From contig CAZPAO010000010.1 of the NCBI GenBank assembly GCA_964584665.1, positions 1-64,000 on the forward strand: a DNA stretch of 64,000 nt, in the 5' to 3' direction. Source of the DNA: DASUBN01 sp964584665 (GTDB taxonomy: Bacteria > Pseudomonadota > Gammaproteobacteria > Natronospirales > REEB76). The notes beneath the pieces are model-generated. The model was given only the letters and a program-made list of their open reading frames with translations. It was not told the origin of the DNA and searched no databases. Positions 46,417 to 55,298 of the stretch are shown in pieces (within the stretch, counting starts at the first letter, position 1; every line of letters starts with the position of its first letter). The translations under genes and the position numbers were made by a program.

Positions 46417-47417
46417 AGCACTTCACCCACATCGCCGACCTCGGCGTCCCGGGCGTGCAGTCGGTGCTGGACCAGGCGTTGCACTGGAAGCGCTACGCGC
46501 CCGGCGCGCACCTCGCGGGGAAGCTGCTCGGCATGGTGTTCTTCAATCCCTCGCTGCGCACCCGCGCCTCCTTCGAGGCGGCGATGCTCCGGGGCGGCGG
46601 CAACGCCCTGGTGCTGGACGTGGGTAACGGCGTGTGGAAGCTGGAGGACCGGACCGGTGCCATCATGGATGGCGATCGGCCGGAACACATCAAGGAAGCC
46701 ATCCCGGTGCTCGGCCGCTACGCGGACGCACTGGCGGTGCGCACCTTCGGTGCGCTCCTGGACGACGACGCGGACGCGGCGGACCCGGTGCTGAACGCCT
46801 TCCGCGCGCTGGCGGGTGTGCCGGTGATCAGCATGGAGTCGGCACGGGAGCATCCCTGCCAGGGTCTCGCGGACATGCTCACCCTGCGGGAGAACTTCGA
46901 AGATACGCACCGTCTGCCGGTGACCCTCACCTGGGCGCCGCACATCAAGCCGCTGCCGAAGGCCGTGCCCCACTCGTTCCTGTTGAGCGCCGCCGCTGCG
47001 GGCTGCGAAGTCCGCGTCACCCATCCGCCGGGCTTCGAGCTGCATCCTGGCGTGCTGGCGGAAGCGCAGGATTACGCCCGCGAGAGTGGTGGCTCCGTGA
47101 CGGTGACGCATGACCGCAAGGCGGCTCTCGCGGGCAGCCGTGCGGTATACGCCAAGGCCTGGGGACCGGACACGCATCAGGTGAGTGCTGCAGACGCGCC
47201 CGCGCGTATCGCCGCCCACGAGGACTGGCTGGTGGATGCCGCGGTTCTGGCCGCCGCCCAGGATCCCGTCTTCCTCCACTGCCTGCCGGTCAGGCGCAAC
47301 GTGGAGGTGGCGGACGCGGTGTTGGACGGCAAAGCCAGCCGCGTCATCGATGAAGCCGAGAACCGTTTCCACGTGCAGCGGGTGCTCCTGCACCGCTTGC
47401 TCAACCCGGATGCCTGA
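46413..47417 (+). CDS. argF': N-succinyl-/N-acetyl-ornithine transcarbamylase (SOTCase-type ArgF')
   Basis: This enzyme makes N-acyl-citrulline from an acylated ornithine, unlike classical ArgF. The 334-residue protein has the carbamoyl-phosphate loop FFNPSLRTRASFE, the acyl-ornithine-type segment AIMDGDRPEHIKEAIPVLGR, WAPHIKPLPKAVPHSF and HCLPVRRNV. These resemble Bacteroides fragilis succinylornithine transcarbamylase more than the Xanthomonas acetylornithine enzyme as I recall both. Residue 90 is proline. At this position Pro favours N-succinyl-ornithine and Glu favours N-acetyl-ornithine. I therefore predict SOTCase activity. The start is a GTG overlapping the argD stop (GTGA). Confidence 0.85.
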   Translation: MKHFTHIADLGVPGVQSVLDQALHWKRYAPGAHLAGKLLGMVFFNPSLRTRASFEAAMLRGGGNALVLDVGNGVWKLEDRTGAIMDGDRPEHIKEAIPVLGRYADALAVRTFGALLDDDADAADPVLNAFRALAGVPVISMESAREHPCQGLADMLTLRENFEDTHRLPVTLTWAPHIKPLPKAVPHSFLLSAAAAGCEVRVTHPPGFELHPGVLAEAQDYARESGGSVTVTHDRKAALAGSRAVYAKAWGPDTHQVSAADAPARIAAHEDWLVDAAVLAAAQDPVFLHCLPVRRNVEVADAVLDGKASRVIDEAENRFHVQRVLLHRLLNPDA

Positions 47418-47433
47418 GTAGAGGAGAGATGCC

Positions 47434-48354
47434 ATGTCCGTAGCCCCCGACAGTTATGCCACCCTGCGTTCCGCCGCCCAGTACGTGCGCGCCTTCCGCG
47501 GCAAGACCTTCGTCTTCAAGCTGGGGGGCGAGGTGCTGGAGGACCCGAAGATCCGCCGCGCCGTGTGCGAGCAGCTGGCGGTGCTGTGGAGCTTCTCCAT
47601 CAAGCTGGTGCTGGTGCACGGCGGCGGCACGGGCATAGACGCCCTCTGCGAGAGCCTGCACCTGCCGGTGGAGAAGGTGGCGGGAAGGCGCGTGACCACC
47701 GCCAAGGTGCTGGATGCCGCCAAGATGGTGTTGGCGGGGACGCTGCACACCGACCTCCTGGCGGACCTGCGCGCCGCGGGCCTGCCGGTGGCGGGCATCA
47801 GCGGGGTGGATGGCGGGCTGCTCACGGCCCACAAGCGCCAGCCGGTGCAGATGAAGGATGACCTGGGCCAAGTCCAGTTCGTGGACTTCGGCCTGGTGGG
47901 GGACATCGACAAGGTGAACCCGACGCTCTTGCAGCATCTCCTGGCCGGCGAATACGTGCCGGTGGTGACGCCGCTGTCCGCCAACGACAAGGGCGAGGTG
48001 TTCAACACCAACGCTGACACGGTGGCGGCCGAGGTGGCGGCGGCGCTCGGCGCCGAGAAGCTCTTCTTCCTGTTGAAGGTGCCGGGGCTGTTGGAGGATC
48101 TCACCCGTCCCACCAGCCTCGTGCCCTATGCGACGCTGGAAGGCCTCGAAGGCCTGGAGGGGTCCGGCAAGATCAGCGGCGGCATGCGGCCCAAGCTCGC
48201 GGCGGTGCGCCGCGCGCTCTCGGGCGGTGTCGCCAGCGCGCACCTGGTGAGCGGCATGCTGCCGGATGCGGTGCTGACGGAGGTCTTCACCAACCAGGGC
48301 AGCGGCACCATGGTGGTGGCGCGGGAAGCCAAGGCGAAGGAACAGGCGGCGTGA
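47434..48354 (+). CDS. argB: N-acyl-glutamate kinase ArgB (atypical)
   Basis: ArgB phosphorylates N-acetyl-glutamate (or another N-acyl-glutamate) in the second step of arginine synthesis. The 306-residue amino-acid kinase has FVFKLGGEVLED near the N-terminus, LVHGGGTGID (canonical enzymes read HGGGPQI), FNTNADTVAAEVAAALGAEKLFFLLKVPGLL and KISGGMRPKLAAVRRAL. It lacks the fused GNAT domain found in Xanthomonas NAGK/NAGS proteins. The altered substrate loop and the SOTCase-type neighbour suggest a non-acetyl acyl-glutamate substrate. A GAGGAGAG Shine-Dalgarno precedes the ATG. The stop overlaps the GTG of argH. Confidence 0.9.
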   Translation: MSVAPDSYATLRSAAQYVRAFRGKTFVFKLGGEVLEDPKIRRAVCEQLAVLWSFSIKLVLVHGGGTGIDALCESLHLPVEKVAGRRVTTAKVLDAAKMVLAGTLHTDLLADLRAAGLPVAGISGVDGGLLTAHKRQPVQMKDDLGQVQFVDFGLVGDIDKVNPTLLQHLLAGEYVPVVTPLSANDKGEVFNTNADTVAAEVAAALGAEKLFFLLKVPGLLEDLTRPTSLVPYATLEGLEGLEGSGKISGGMRPKLAAVRRALSGGVASAHLVSGMLPDAVLTEVFTNQGSGTMVVAREAKAKEQAA

Positions 48355-49718
48355 GCGCCCAACTCTGGTCCAAGGGCCTGCCCCTGGATGAGGCCATCCA
48401 CCGTTTCACGGTGGGCGACGATCCCGAGCTGGACGTGCAACTGCTGGTGCACGATGCTCAGGGCAGCGCGGCCCATGCGCGCATGCTCGCGAATTCCGGT
48501 CTCATGCCGGCGCAGGATGCGGCAGCCCTCGTGACAGCGCTCGCGGGCATCAGCCGCAAGGCGCGGGCAGGGCAGATACGCATCGCCCGGGAGCAGGAGG
48601 ATGCCCATACCGCCATCGAAGCCATCCTTACGGCGGAGTTGGGGGATGCGGGTAAGCGCATCCATCTCGGGCGCTCGCGCAACGACCAGGTGATCCTGGC
48701 GCTGCGGCTCTACATGCGCGAAGCCTTGTTGGATATCGCAGGACAGACCGCGGCGCTGGCGCGTAACTTCGCGGTCTTCGCCCGCAGCCATGCCCATGAA
48801 CCCATGCCGGGCTATACCCACCTGCGCCGGGCCATGCCCTCCAGTTTCGGTCTATGGGGCGCCGCCTTCGCCGCGGGCCTCGCGGAAGAACTGCAGGCCC
48901 TGCAAGCCCTGTATGCGCGCCTGGATCGTTGCCCCCTCGGGGCCGCCGCCGGTTTCGGTGTTCCGCTGCCCATCGAGCGCGAGTACACCGCGCAGTTGCT
49001 TGGGTTCTCCTCGGTGCAGGTCTCGCCGGTGGACGTGCAGAACTCCCGGGGCCGCCACGAACTCGCTTTCCTGAACGAGTTGGCCTCCATCGGTCTAGTG
49101 ATGGAGAAGTTCCTCTGGGACGTCTCCCTCTATTCCATGCCGGAGTTCGGTTTCCTGAAGCTGCCGGATGCCTTCACCACCGGTTCCTCGATCATGCCCC
49201 AGAAGCGAAACCCGGACGTGGTGGAGCTGGCGCGGGGCCGCTGCCGCGAACTGCGCGGCTACGCTGCCATGCTGCAGGAGCTGGCCGCGGGCCTGCCTTC
49301 CAACTATCACCGGGACTTCCAGTTGCTGAAGAAGCCGCTGTTCGGGGCGGTGGCCGCGGCCCGGGGTTGGCTGAATGTGCTCATCGCGCTCGTACCCGCG
49401 CTGGAAGTGGATGCTGCCAAGGCCGCCGCCGCCTGCAGCGACGACACCTATGCTGCGCACCAGGCTTACGTCCTGGCCCAGGGCGGCATGCCGTTCCGGG
49501 ATGCCTACCAGCAGGTGGCGAAGCAGTTGCAGAGCGGGACATTCAAACCGGACCGGGGCGCCTTGACCGCAACGCATCTCGGCGGCGCCGGCAATCTCGG
49601 GCTGGACCGGATCGAAGCGGACATCGCCGGCGTCGAGCAGTGGACGGCGCGCACCCGCGCCGCGCTCGCCCAGGCTGAGAAGAACCTATGGAACCCTCAA
49701 GCGGAAGGTGAGCAGTGA
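48351..49718 (+). CDS. argH: Argininosuccinate lyase
   Basis: ArgH splits argininosuccinate into arginine and fumarate. The 455-residue protein has the fumarase-superfamily signature TGSSIMPQKRNPDVVELARG and the family segments HLGRSRNDQV and PGYTHLRRAMPSSFG. The start is a GTG overlapping the argB stop (GTGA), and its own stop is adjacent to argG (TGATG), so the unit is translationally coupled. Confidence 0.97.
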   Translation: MSAQLWSKGLPLDEAIHRFTVGDDPELDVQLLVHDAQGSAAHARMLANSGLMPAQDAAALVTALAGISRKARAGQIRIAREQEDAHTAIEAILTAELGDAGKRIHLGRSRNDQVILALRLYMREALLDIAGQTAALARNFAVFARSHAHEPMPGYTHLRRAMPSSFGLWGAAFAAGLAEELQALQALYARLDRCPLGAAAGFGVPLPIEREYTAQLLGFSSVQVSPVDVQNSRGRHELAFLNELASIGLVMEKFLWDVSLYSMPEFGFLKLPDAFTTGSSIMPQKRNPDVVELARGRCRELRGYAAMLQELAAGLPSNYHRDFQLLKKPLFGAVAAARGWLNVLIALVPALEVDAAKAAAACSDDTYAAHQAYVLAQGGMPFRDAYQQVAKQLQSGTFKPDRGALTATHLGGAGNLGLDRIEADIAGVEQWTARTRAALAQAEKNLWNPQAEGEQ

Positions 49719-50914
49719 TGAAGAAGCATGTGGTGCTGGCGTACTCCGGCGGCCTGGACACGTCCTTCTGCGTGGTGCACCTGAAAGAGCAGGGCTACGA
49801 GGTCACCACCGTCACCGTGAATACCGGTGGGTTCAGCCCGGCTGAACTGAAGCGCATCGAGGAACTCAGCCCCAAGCTCGGTGCCAAGGCGCACCGCACC
49901 CTGGATGCCCGGAGCGAGCTGTTCCAGCGTTACCTGCGCTACCTCGTGTACGGCAACGTACTGCGCGGCAACCTCTATCCACTCAGTGTCTCGGCGGAGC
50001 GGGTCTGCCAGGCGGTGAGCGTGGTGGCGGTGGCGAAGGAGCTGAAGGCGGACGCGGTGGCCCATGGTTCCACCGGCGCCGGCAACGACCAGATACGCTT
50101 CGACGTGGCCTTCCGCGCCCTGGCGCCGGAGCTGGAGCTCATCACACCTATCCGTGCATTGGAATTGAGCCGCGCGCAGGAGATGGAGTTCCTGAAGCAG
50201 CACGGCTTCGAGTTCCCGGCCAAGACCGTGCAGTACTCGGTGAACGAGGGCATGTGGGGCACCTCCGTGGGCGGCCGCGAGACGCTCGATTCCTGGAGCC
50301 AGCTGCCGGAAGCCGCCTTCCCCGGGGGCGAACTCGATGCGGCGGGCCTGAAGCCCCGCAAGCTGACCCTGCGCTTCGAGCAGGGCGTGCCGCTCGCCGT
50401 GGACGGCAAGGGCATGGACCCGGTGACGCTCATCGGTGAGTTGAACGCGCTGGGCCACAAGTACGGCATCGGCCGCGGCGTGCATCTCGGCGACACCATC
50501 CTCGGGATCAAGGGGCGCGTCGGTTTCGAAGCGCCGGCGGCCCATCTCCTCATCGGCAGCCACCGGGAACTGGAGAAGCTCACCCTCACGGGCAAGCAGC
50601 TCTTCTGGAAGGACACCCTCGGCAACCTCTACGGTCAGTTGCTGCACGAGGGGCATTTCTTCGATCCTCTGGCGCGCGACCTGGAGGCCTTCCTGGAATC
50701 GAGCCAGGCCCAGGTCACCGGCGAGGTACAGCTCACGCTCTACCCCCGCGCCTTCGGCGTGGACGGCGTGCGCTCGCCCCATTCGCTCATGGATGCCAAG
50801 GTGGCGAGCTACGGCGAGGCCAACCGCCTCTGGACCGGCGCCGAGGCCGCGGGCTTCGCCAAGCTCTATGGCGTGCAGCAGATACTCGCACTCCAGGCGG
50901 GAGGTCAGTCGTGA
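49715..50914 (+). CDS. argG: Argininosuccinate synthase
   Basis: ArgG joins citrulline and aspartate with ATP. The 399-residue protein has the PP-loop AYSGGLDTSF at residues 9-18, and the family segments HGSTGAGNDQIRFDVAFRAL, SVNEGMWGTSVGGRETLDSW and LGIKGRVGFEAPAAHLLI. The start may be the GTG at 49715 or the ATG at 49718; both overlap the argH stop. The stop overlaps the GTG of the following P-loop gene by four bases. Confidence 0.97.
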   Translation: MMKKHVVLAYSGGLDTSFCVVHLKEQGYEVTTVTVNTGGFSPAELKRIEELSPKLGAKAHRTLDARSELFQRYLRYLVYGNVLRGNLYPLSVSAERVCQAVSVVAVAKELKADAVAHGSTGAGNDQIRFDVAFRALAPELELITPIRALELSRAQEMEFLKQHGFEFPAKTVQYSVNEGMWGTSVGGRETLDSWSQLPEAAFPGGELDAAGLKPRKLTLRFEQGVPLAVDGKGMDPVTLIGELNALGHKYGIGRGVHLGDTILGIKGRVGFEAPAAHLLIGSHRELEKLTLTGKQLFWKDTLGNLYGQLLHEGHFFDPLARDLEAFLESSQAQVTGEVQLTLYPRAFGVDGVRSPHSLMDAKVASYGEANRLWTGAEAAGFAKLYGVQQILALQAGGQS

Positions 50915-51966
50915 GGATAAACGCGGACAAGATCGCTTCCGTCACCCGTAACCTGAAGCTGGACCGCAGTCTCACGCTCTCGCCCACCATCCGCGCCGAG
51001 CATGGTGCGGTGGTGGCGGGGCGGATACTGGGGGATAAATCCGGCTACAACCAGCTCGAGGACGTGCACGGCCGCATGAACGTGATCCATGGCGACGACG
51101 TGATCGTCGGCGCCCTGGGGCACCGCAACGCGCTCCATGGCTACGAGGGTGTGCTGCCGAAGCAGGTGGTGCAGGGCCAGGTGCTGCATGTGCTGAACCT
51201 GGGAGGCGTCATCGGCGAGTGCGTCTCCCACAACCCGGAAGTGGGTTCGCCCTTCGAGTTCGAGGTGCTGGGCCAGGTGCTGATCTATCCCGAGTTCCAG
51301 TCCCGCGAGGGCCAGGCCGCCAACATCCGCATGGGTGCCTTGCAGCAGGAGGGCCGCAAGCTCGACTGCAAGGTCATCTACGTGGCGGGCACCTGCATGA
51401 ACGCCGGCAAGACCGCCGCCGCCTGCGCCCTGGTGCGCCGGCTCTCCCAGGCCGGTTATCGCGTGGGCGGCGCCAAGCTCACGGGTGTCTCGCTCATGCG
51501 CGACACCTTGAGCATGCGGGACTACGGCGCCGAGGTGACCTACGACTTCACCGACGCGGGCATCGTCTGCACCGGCCAGGACAGTGCCAACCAGGTGGCC
51601 CGCACGCTGTTCGCACAACTCTCGGGCCGCGGCCTGGACGTGATCGTGGCGGAGACCGGCGACGGTATCATGGGCGATTACGGCGTGCAGACCATCCTCG
51701 CGGATCCGGAGCTGAAGGCCCTCACCGCCGGCTTCGTGTTCTGCGCCAACGATCCCGTCGGCGTCGCGGGCGGCGTGCGCCACCTGCAGCGCGAATACGG
51801 CATCGATGCCGACGTGGTCACGGGCCCCGCCACCGACAACAACGTGGGCGTGCGCTTCGTGGAGCGGGAGGTGGGCATGACCGCCATCAACGCCCGCACC
51901 CATTCCAAGGCCTTCGGCGAGCACCTGCTGAAGCTGCTCACGGAGCGGGGCATCCGCAGGCAATGA
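50911..51966 (+). CDS. P-loop protein of unknown function embedded in the arginine operon
   Basis: The 351-residue protein does not match any arginine enzyme I know. Residues about 1-150 are beta-rich (SPTIRAEHGAVVAGRILG, HGDDVIVGALGHRNALHGYEG, LHVLNLGGVIGECVSHNPE). Residues about 155-345 are a P-loop domain with Walker A AGTCMNAGKTAAACALVRRL, VGGAKLTGVSLMRDTLSMRDYGA and VIVAETGDGIMGDYG, recalling the dethiobiotin-synthetase/DUF1611-like fold. It overlaps argG and argC by four bases each (GTGA and ATGA), so it is made in step with them. I infer a role in arginine synthesis, perhaps an acyl-transfer or ligase step, but the assignment is open. Confidence 0.7.
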   Translation: MRINADKIASVTRNLKLDRSLTLSPTIRAEHGAVVAGRILGDKSGYNQLEDVHGRMNVIHGDDVIVGALGHRNALHGYEGVLPKQVVQGQVLHVLNLGGVIGECVSHNPEVGSPFEFEVLGQVLIYPEFQSREGQAANIRMGALQQEGRKLDCKVIYVAGTCMNAGKTAAACALVRRLSQAGYRVGGAKLTGVSLMRDTLSMRDYGAEVTYDFTDAGIVCTGQDSANQVARTLFAQLSGRGLDVIVAETGDGIMGDYGVQTILADPELKALTAGFVFCANDPVGVAGGVRHLQREYGIDADVVTGPATDNNVGVRFVEREVGMTAINARTHSKAFGEHLLKLLTERGIRRQ

Positions 51967-53024
51967 GCGGCCTTCCTGTCTATATCCTCGGCGGCTCGGG
52001 TTACGGCGGCGGAGAGTTGCTGCGGCTCCTGTCCGCACATCCCAAGGTCGGTGTGCTGCGCGCCGTGTCCCGCAAGCAGGCCGGCGAGCCTTTCTGGAAG
52101 ATGCACCCGAACCTGCGTGGCGTAGTGCAAGGAAGCTTCGATGGGGAGCCGGATTGGAGCGCCCTCGCGGATGCCGCGCACCCGGTGGTGTTCGCCGCCA
52201 TGCCCCATTTCGAACTAGCCCAGCAGCTGCCGGCGCTGGAAGCGGCATGGATGGCGGTGGGCATCGCCGACAGACTCACGCTCATAGATCTCTCGGGGGA
52301 TTTCCGGCTGGATGATGCGGCGGCCTTCGCCGCCGCCTACGGTAAGCCTCACCCCTATCCTCAAGGCCTGGGGAGTTTCGTCTACGGCCTGCCGGAGTGG
52401 CGCCGGCAGAAGCTCGCCGGCGCACGGCGCATCGCCAGCCCCGGCTGCTTCGCCACTGCCATCCAGTTGGCGCTGCTGCCTTTCGCCGGGATGGAAGACT
52501 TGGGTTTCATCGCCGTGAGCGCCGCCACGGGCTCCTCCGGTTCCGGTACCTCACCGGGGGAGGGGACGCACCATCCGACCCGCGCCCAGGATTTCCGCGC
52601 CTACAAGGTGCTGACGCATCAGCATGAGGCTGAGATCACGCGACTCCTAGATGCGGAAGGCAGCTCCAATTATTCACTGGGCTTCGTCCCGCATTCGGCG
52701 CCCATGGTGCGTGGCATCTACGCCACGGTCCAGTTCCGTGCCCCGGGGCTGGATGCGACGGCCATCGGCAAGCACATCGAAGAGACATACGAGGATGCGC
52801 CTTTCCTGCGGCTGCTCGGCAGTGAGGCCCCGCGCGTCGGTGCCGTGGCGGGTTCCAACTTCTGTGACGTCGGTTGGCAGGTGAAGGACGGGACGGTGGC
52901 GGTGATGACCGCCCTCGACAACTTGGTGAAGGGCATGGCGGGCCAGGCCATCCAGAACATGAACCTCGCCCTGGGATTCCCGGAGACCGAAGGCCTCCTG
53001 CATGCCGGGACTTACCCAGGCTGA
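51963..53024 (+). CDS. argC: N-acyl-gamma-glutamyl-phosphate reductase ArgC
   Basis: ArgC reduces N-acyl-glutamyl phosphate to the semialdehyde. The 353-residue protein has the N-terminal NADP-binding start YILGGSGYGGGELLRLL, the catalytic Cys162 in SPGCFATAIQL, and late family motifs FVPHSAPMVRGIYATVQ and GMAGQAIQNMNLALGFPETEGL. The ATG overlaps the stop of the P-loop gene (ATGA). It ends the operon. No deacylase (argE) and no acyltransferase (argA/argJ) is present. Confidence 0.96.
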   Translation: MSGLPVYILGGSGYGGGELLRLLSAHPKVGVLRAVSRKQAGEPFWKMHPNLRGVVQGSFDGEPDWSALADAAHPVVFAAMPHFELAQQLPALEAAWMAVGIADRLTLIDLSGDFRLDDAAAFAAAYGKPHPYPQGLGSFVYGLPEWRRQKLAGARRIASPGCFATAIQLALLPFAGMEDLGFIAVSAATGSSGSGTSPGEGTHHPTRAQDFRAYKVLTHQHEAEITRLLDAEGSSNYSLGFVPHSAPMVRGIYATVQFRAPGLDATAIGKHIEETYEDAPFLRLLGSEAPRVGAVAGSNFCDVGWQVKDGTVAVMTALDNLVKGMAGQAIQNMNLALGFPETEGLLHAGTYPG

Positions 53025-53177
53025 TCCTACAGCTCGAGATGGTTTGAGGGGCAAGGAGACATATTCAAGCCGATCTCGTCGATTGTCATATTCTCAGATA
53101 CAAGCATATGCTCTGACATAGAGACCGATCACAGGGGCTGTCCCTAAGGAGCGGATGCCTGGCTGGATGCCACCCAT

Positions 53178-54977
53178 GTGAAGGATGCCCCATTAAGTCC
53201 CGCTGAAGAACACTTCCGCATCGTAGTGGAAGAGTCGCCCATCGCCATGGTCATGGTGAACGAGGCTGGTGTCATCACCCTGATCAACTCCCAGGCTGAG
53301 AAGCTCTTCGGTTATTCTCGCCAGGAGCTGCTCGGCCAGCCCATCGAGATACTGGTGCCGGAGCGCGTGCATTGGGCACATCCCGCGCTGCGCAAGAATT
53401 ACTTTCAAGATCCGCAGCCTCGTGCCATGGGCGCGGGGCGGCGTCTGTCTGGCCGGCGTAAAGACGGCACGGAGATGCCGGTGGAGATAGGGCTCAACCC
53501 CATCATCACCAAAGAAAGCCGCTCCGTGCTGGCTTCCATCATCGACGTCACGGAAGGCAGGCTCGATGAAGCGCGTTTCCACGCCATGCTCGAGGGCGCA
53601 CCCACGGCCATGGTGATGGTGAGCGAGAGCGGCATCATCACCCTCATCAATTCCCAGACCGAGAAACTGTTCGGTTACCGGCCCGAGGAACTGCTGGGCC
53701 AGCCTCTGGAGGTGCTGGTGCCGGTGCGGTTCCGTGACCGACTTCCGGCCATGCGCGCCGCATTCTTCGAGGATCCCGATACCCGTACCACGAGCGCGGG
53801 CGTGGAGCTGCATGGTTTGCACCGGGATGGCACGGAGATCCCGGTGGAGATAGGGCTCAACCCCATCACCACCCGCAAGGGCCGCTTCGTGATGATCTCC
53901 GTCGTCAACATCTCAGACCGTAAGCGCGCCGAGGATCTCTTCCAGGCCATGGTCGAGGGCGCGCCCACCGTCATGATAATGATCAACGAGGCGGGCATCA
54001 TAACCCTGGTCAATTCCCAGACCGAGAAACTCTTCGGCTATCGCCGTGAAGAGCTGCTGGGGAAGCCTGCTGAGATCCTGGTGCCTATGCGGTTCCGTGG
54101 CCATCACGCCGCTATGCGGGCGAACTTCCAGCAGGATCCGAATATGCGTTCCATCGGCATCGAACAGGATATGTACGGCCTGCGCCGGAATGGGACGGAG
54201 ATGCCGGTGGAGATCAACATCAACCCCGTCGTCACCCAGGGAGGCCACTTCGTGATGGCTTCCATCATCGATATCAGCGAGCGCAGGCAGGCGGAATTGC
54301 GAGTACAGGCCTATGCGGAGGAGTTGCGGCAGATGTCGCAGCGCCTGCTGGAGGCCCAGGAGATGGAACGCCGTGGTATCGCCCGGGAGCTGCACGATGA
54401 GGTGGGTCAGTCCCTGACCGCGGCCAGCATCAACCTCGGAGACCTGGAGAAGCAGGCGGCGGGTGGACCATTGGCGGCGCAACTTGCCGAGGTCTCCGCC
54501 ATCATCGCGCGCTTATTGCAGCAGATCCGTCAGCTGTCCTTGGACCTGCATCCCACGGTGCTGGATGACCTGGGGATCGCGCCGGGCTTCCGATGGCTGA
54601 TACGTGAGCGCGCCGCCCGCAGCGGCTTGGATGTGACGTTGAGCGTGGCGGATGATCTTCCGCGCTTCAGCGCCATGGTCGAGAACACGCTGTTCCGGGT
54701 GTTCCAGGAATCGCTATCCAACGTCCTGCGCCATGCGCAGGCGAAGAAGCTGGCCGTGGAATTGCGTTTTGAAGCGGACAGCCTGAAATTGACCATCCGC
54801 GACGACGGACGTGGTTTCGACCCGGCAGCTGCCCACAAACACGCCCTGGAAGGCACGAGTCTAGGGGTCCTCGGCATGGGAGAACGGGTGCGGCTTGCGG
54901 GTGGCACCATCGACTTCAAGTCGGCGATAGGCCAGGGCACGGAGATACGCGTGACCCTGCCCGCGATAGCGCGCTGA
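53178..54977 (+). CDS. Soluble histidine kinase with three tandem near-identical PAS domains
   Basis: The 599-residue protein has no transmembrane segment. Three PAS domains (about 12-128, 133-250, 255-375) are strongly alike: VITLINSQAEKLFGY, IITLINSQTEKLFGY and IITLVNSQTEKLFGY, each followed by an ELLGxPxEILVP-type motif and a DGTExPVEI strand. The kinase part is of the NarL-partner (HisKA_3) type, with the phospho-His in MERRGIARELHDEVGQSLTAASI and an ATPase domain with DDGRGFDP and LGVLGMGERVRLAGG. The start is a GTG at 53178. No LuxR-type response regulator lies nearby, so its partner is elsewhere. Confidence 0.93.
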   Translation: MKDAPLSPAEEHFRIVVEESPIAMVMVNEAGVITLINSQAEKLFGYSRQELLGQPIEILVPERVHWAHPALRKNYFQDPQPRAMGAGRRLSGRRKDGTEMPVEIGLNPIITKESRSVLASIIDVTEGRLDEARFHAMLEGAPTAMVMVSESGIITLINSQTEKLFGYRPEELLGQPLEVLVPVRFRDRLPAMRAAFFEDPDTRTTSAGVELHGLHRDGTEIPVEIGLNPITTRKGRFVMISVVNISDRKRAEDLFQAMVEGAPTVMIMINEAGIITLVNSQTEKLFGYRREELLGKPAEILVPMRFRGHHAAMRANFQQDPNMRSIGIEQDMYGLRRNGTEMPVEININPVVTQGGHFVMASIIDISERRQAELRVQAYAEELRQMSQRLLEAQEMERRGIARELHDEVGQSLTAASINLGDLEKQAAGGPLAAQLAEVSAIIARLLQQIRQLSLDLHPTVLDDLGIAPGFRWLIRERAARSGLDVTLSVADDLPRFSAMVENTLFRVFQESLSNVLRHAQAKKLAVELRFEADSLKLTIRDDGRGFDPAAAHKHALEGTSLGVLGMGERVRLAGGTIDFKSAIGQGTEIRVTLPAIAR

Positions 54978-55298
54978 CACACCGATGAGTGCTCCCGCAG
55001 TGCCCGTCTTTTGCATCCCGTGTTGCCGGCAGGATATGTAACCTCGATGGGTGTGCTCCCGAGGCCATCATCGACTGTTTTGGCCGTTCACTGAATGACC
55101 GACCTGCGGTGATTGCCAGACTGCAAACCTATGTTGTCTGGCGCACATACCGATATGGCAACTTGGTGGATACTTCGGGTATCCGTCAGGGCGCCATGCC
55201 TTCCCTGATCAGTCCGGATCTTTGAGTCCAATCCTGCGAACCTTCACCCGTATGATCCGGTTCCAAGGCGATCCCAACCCAATGACAGGAAGTCACAG
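54978..55298. other. 321-base non-coding stretch between two histidine kinase genes
   Basis: I see no convincing gene, hairpin or repeat in this interval. A 78-codon open frame (54989-55225) has no Shine-Dalgarno and no recognisable motif. GC content is lower than in the neighbouring genes. The promoter for the downstream kinase and response regulator presumably lies here, but no clear -35/-10 pair stands out. Confidence 0.6.

Noticed and set aside
54989..55225. 78-codon open frame between the two histidine kinases
   Set aside because: No Shine-Dalgarno, no motif, and unusual composition; not supported as a gene.
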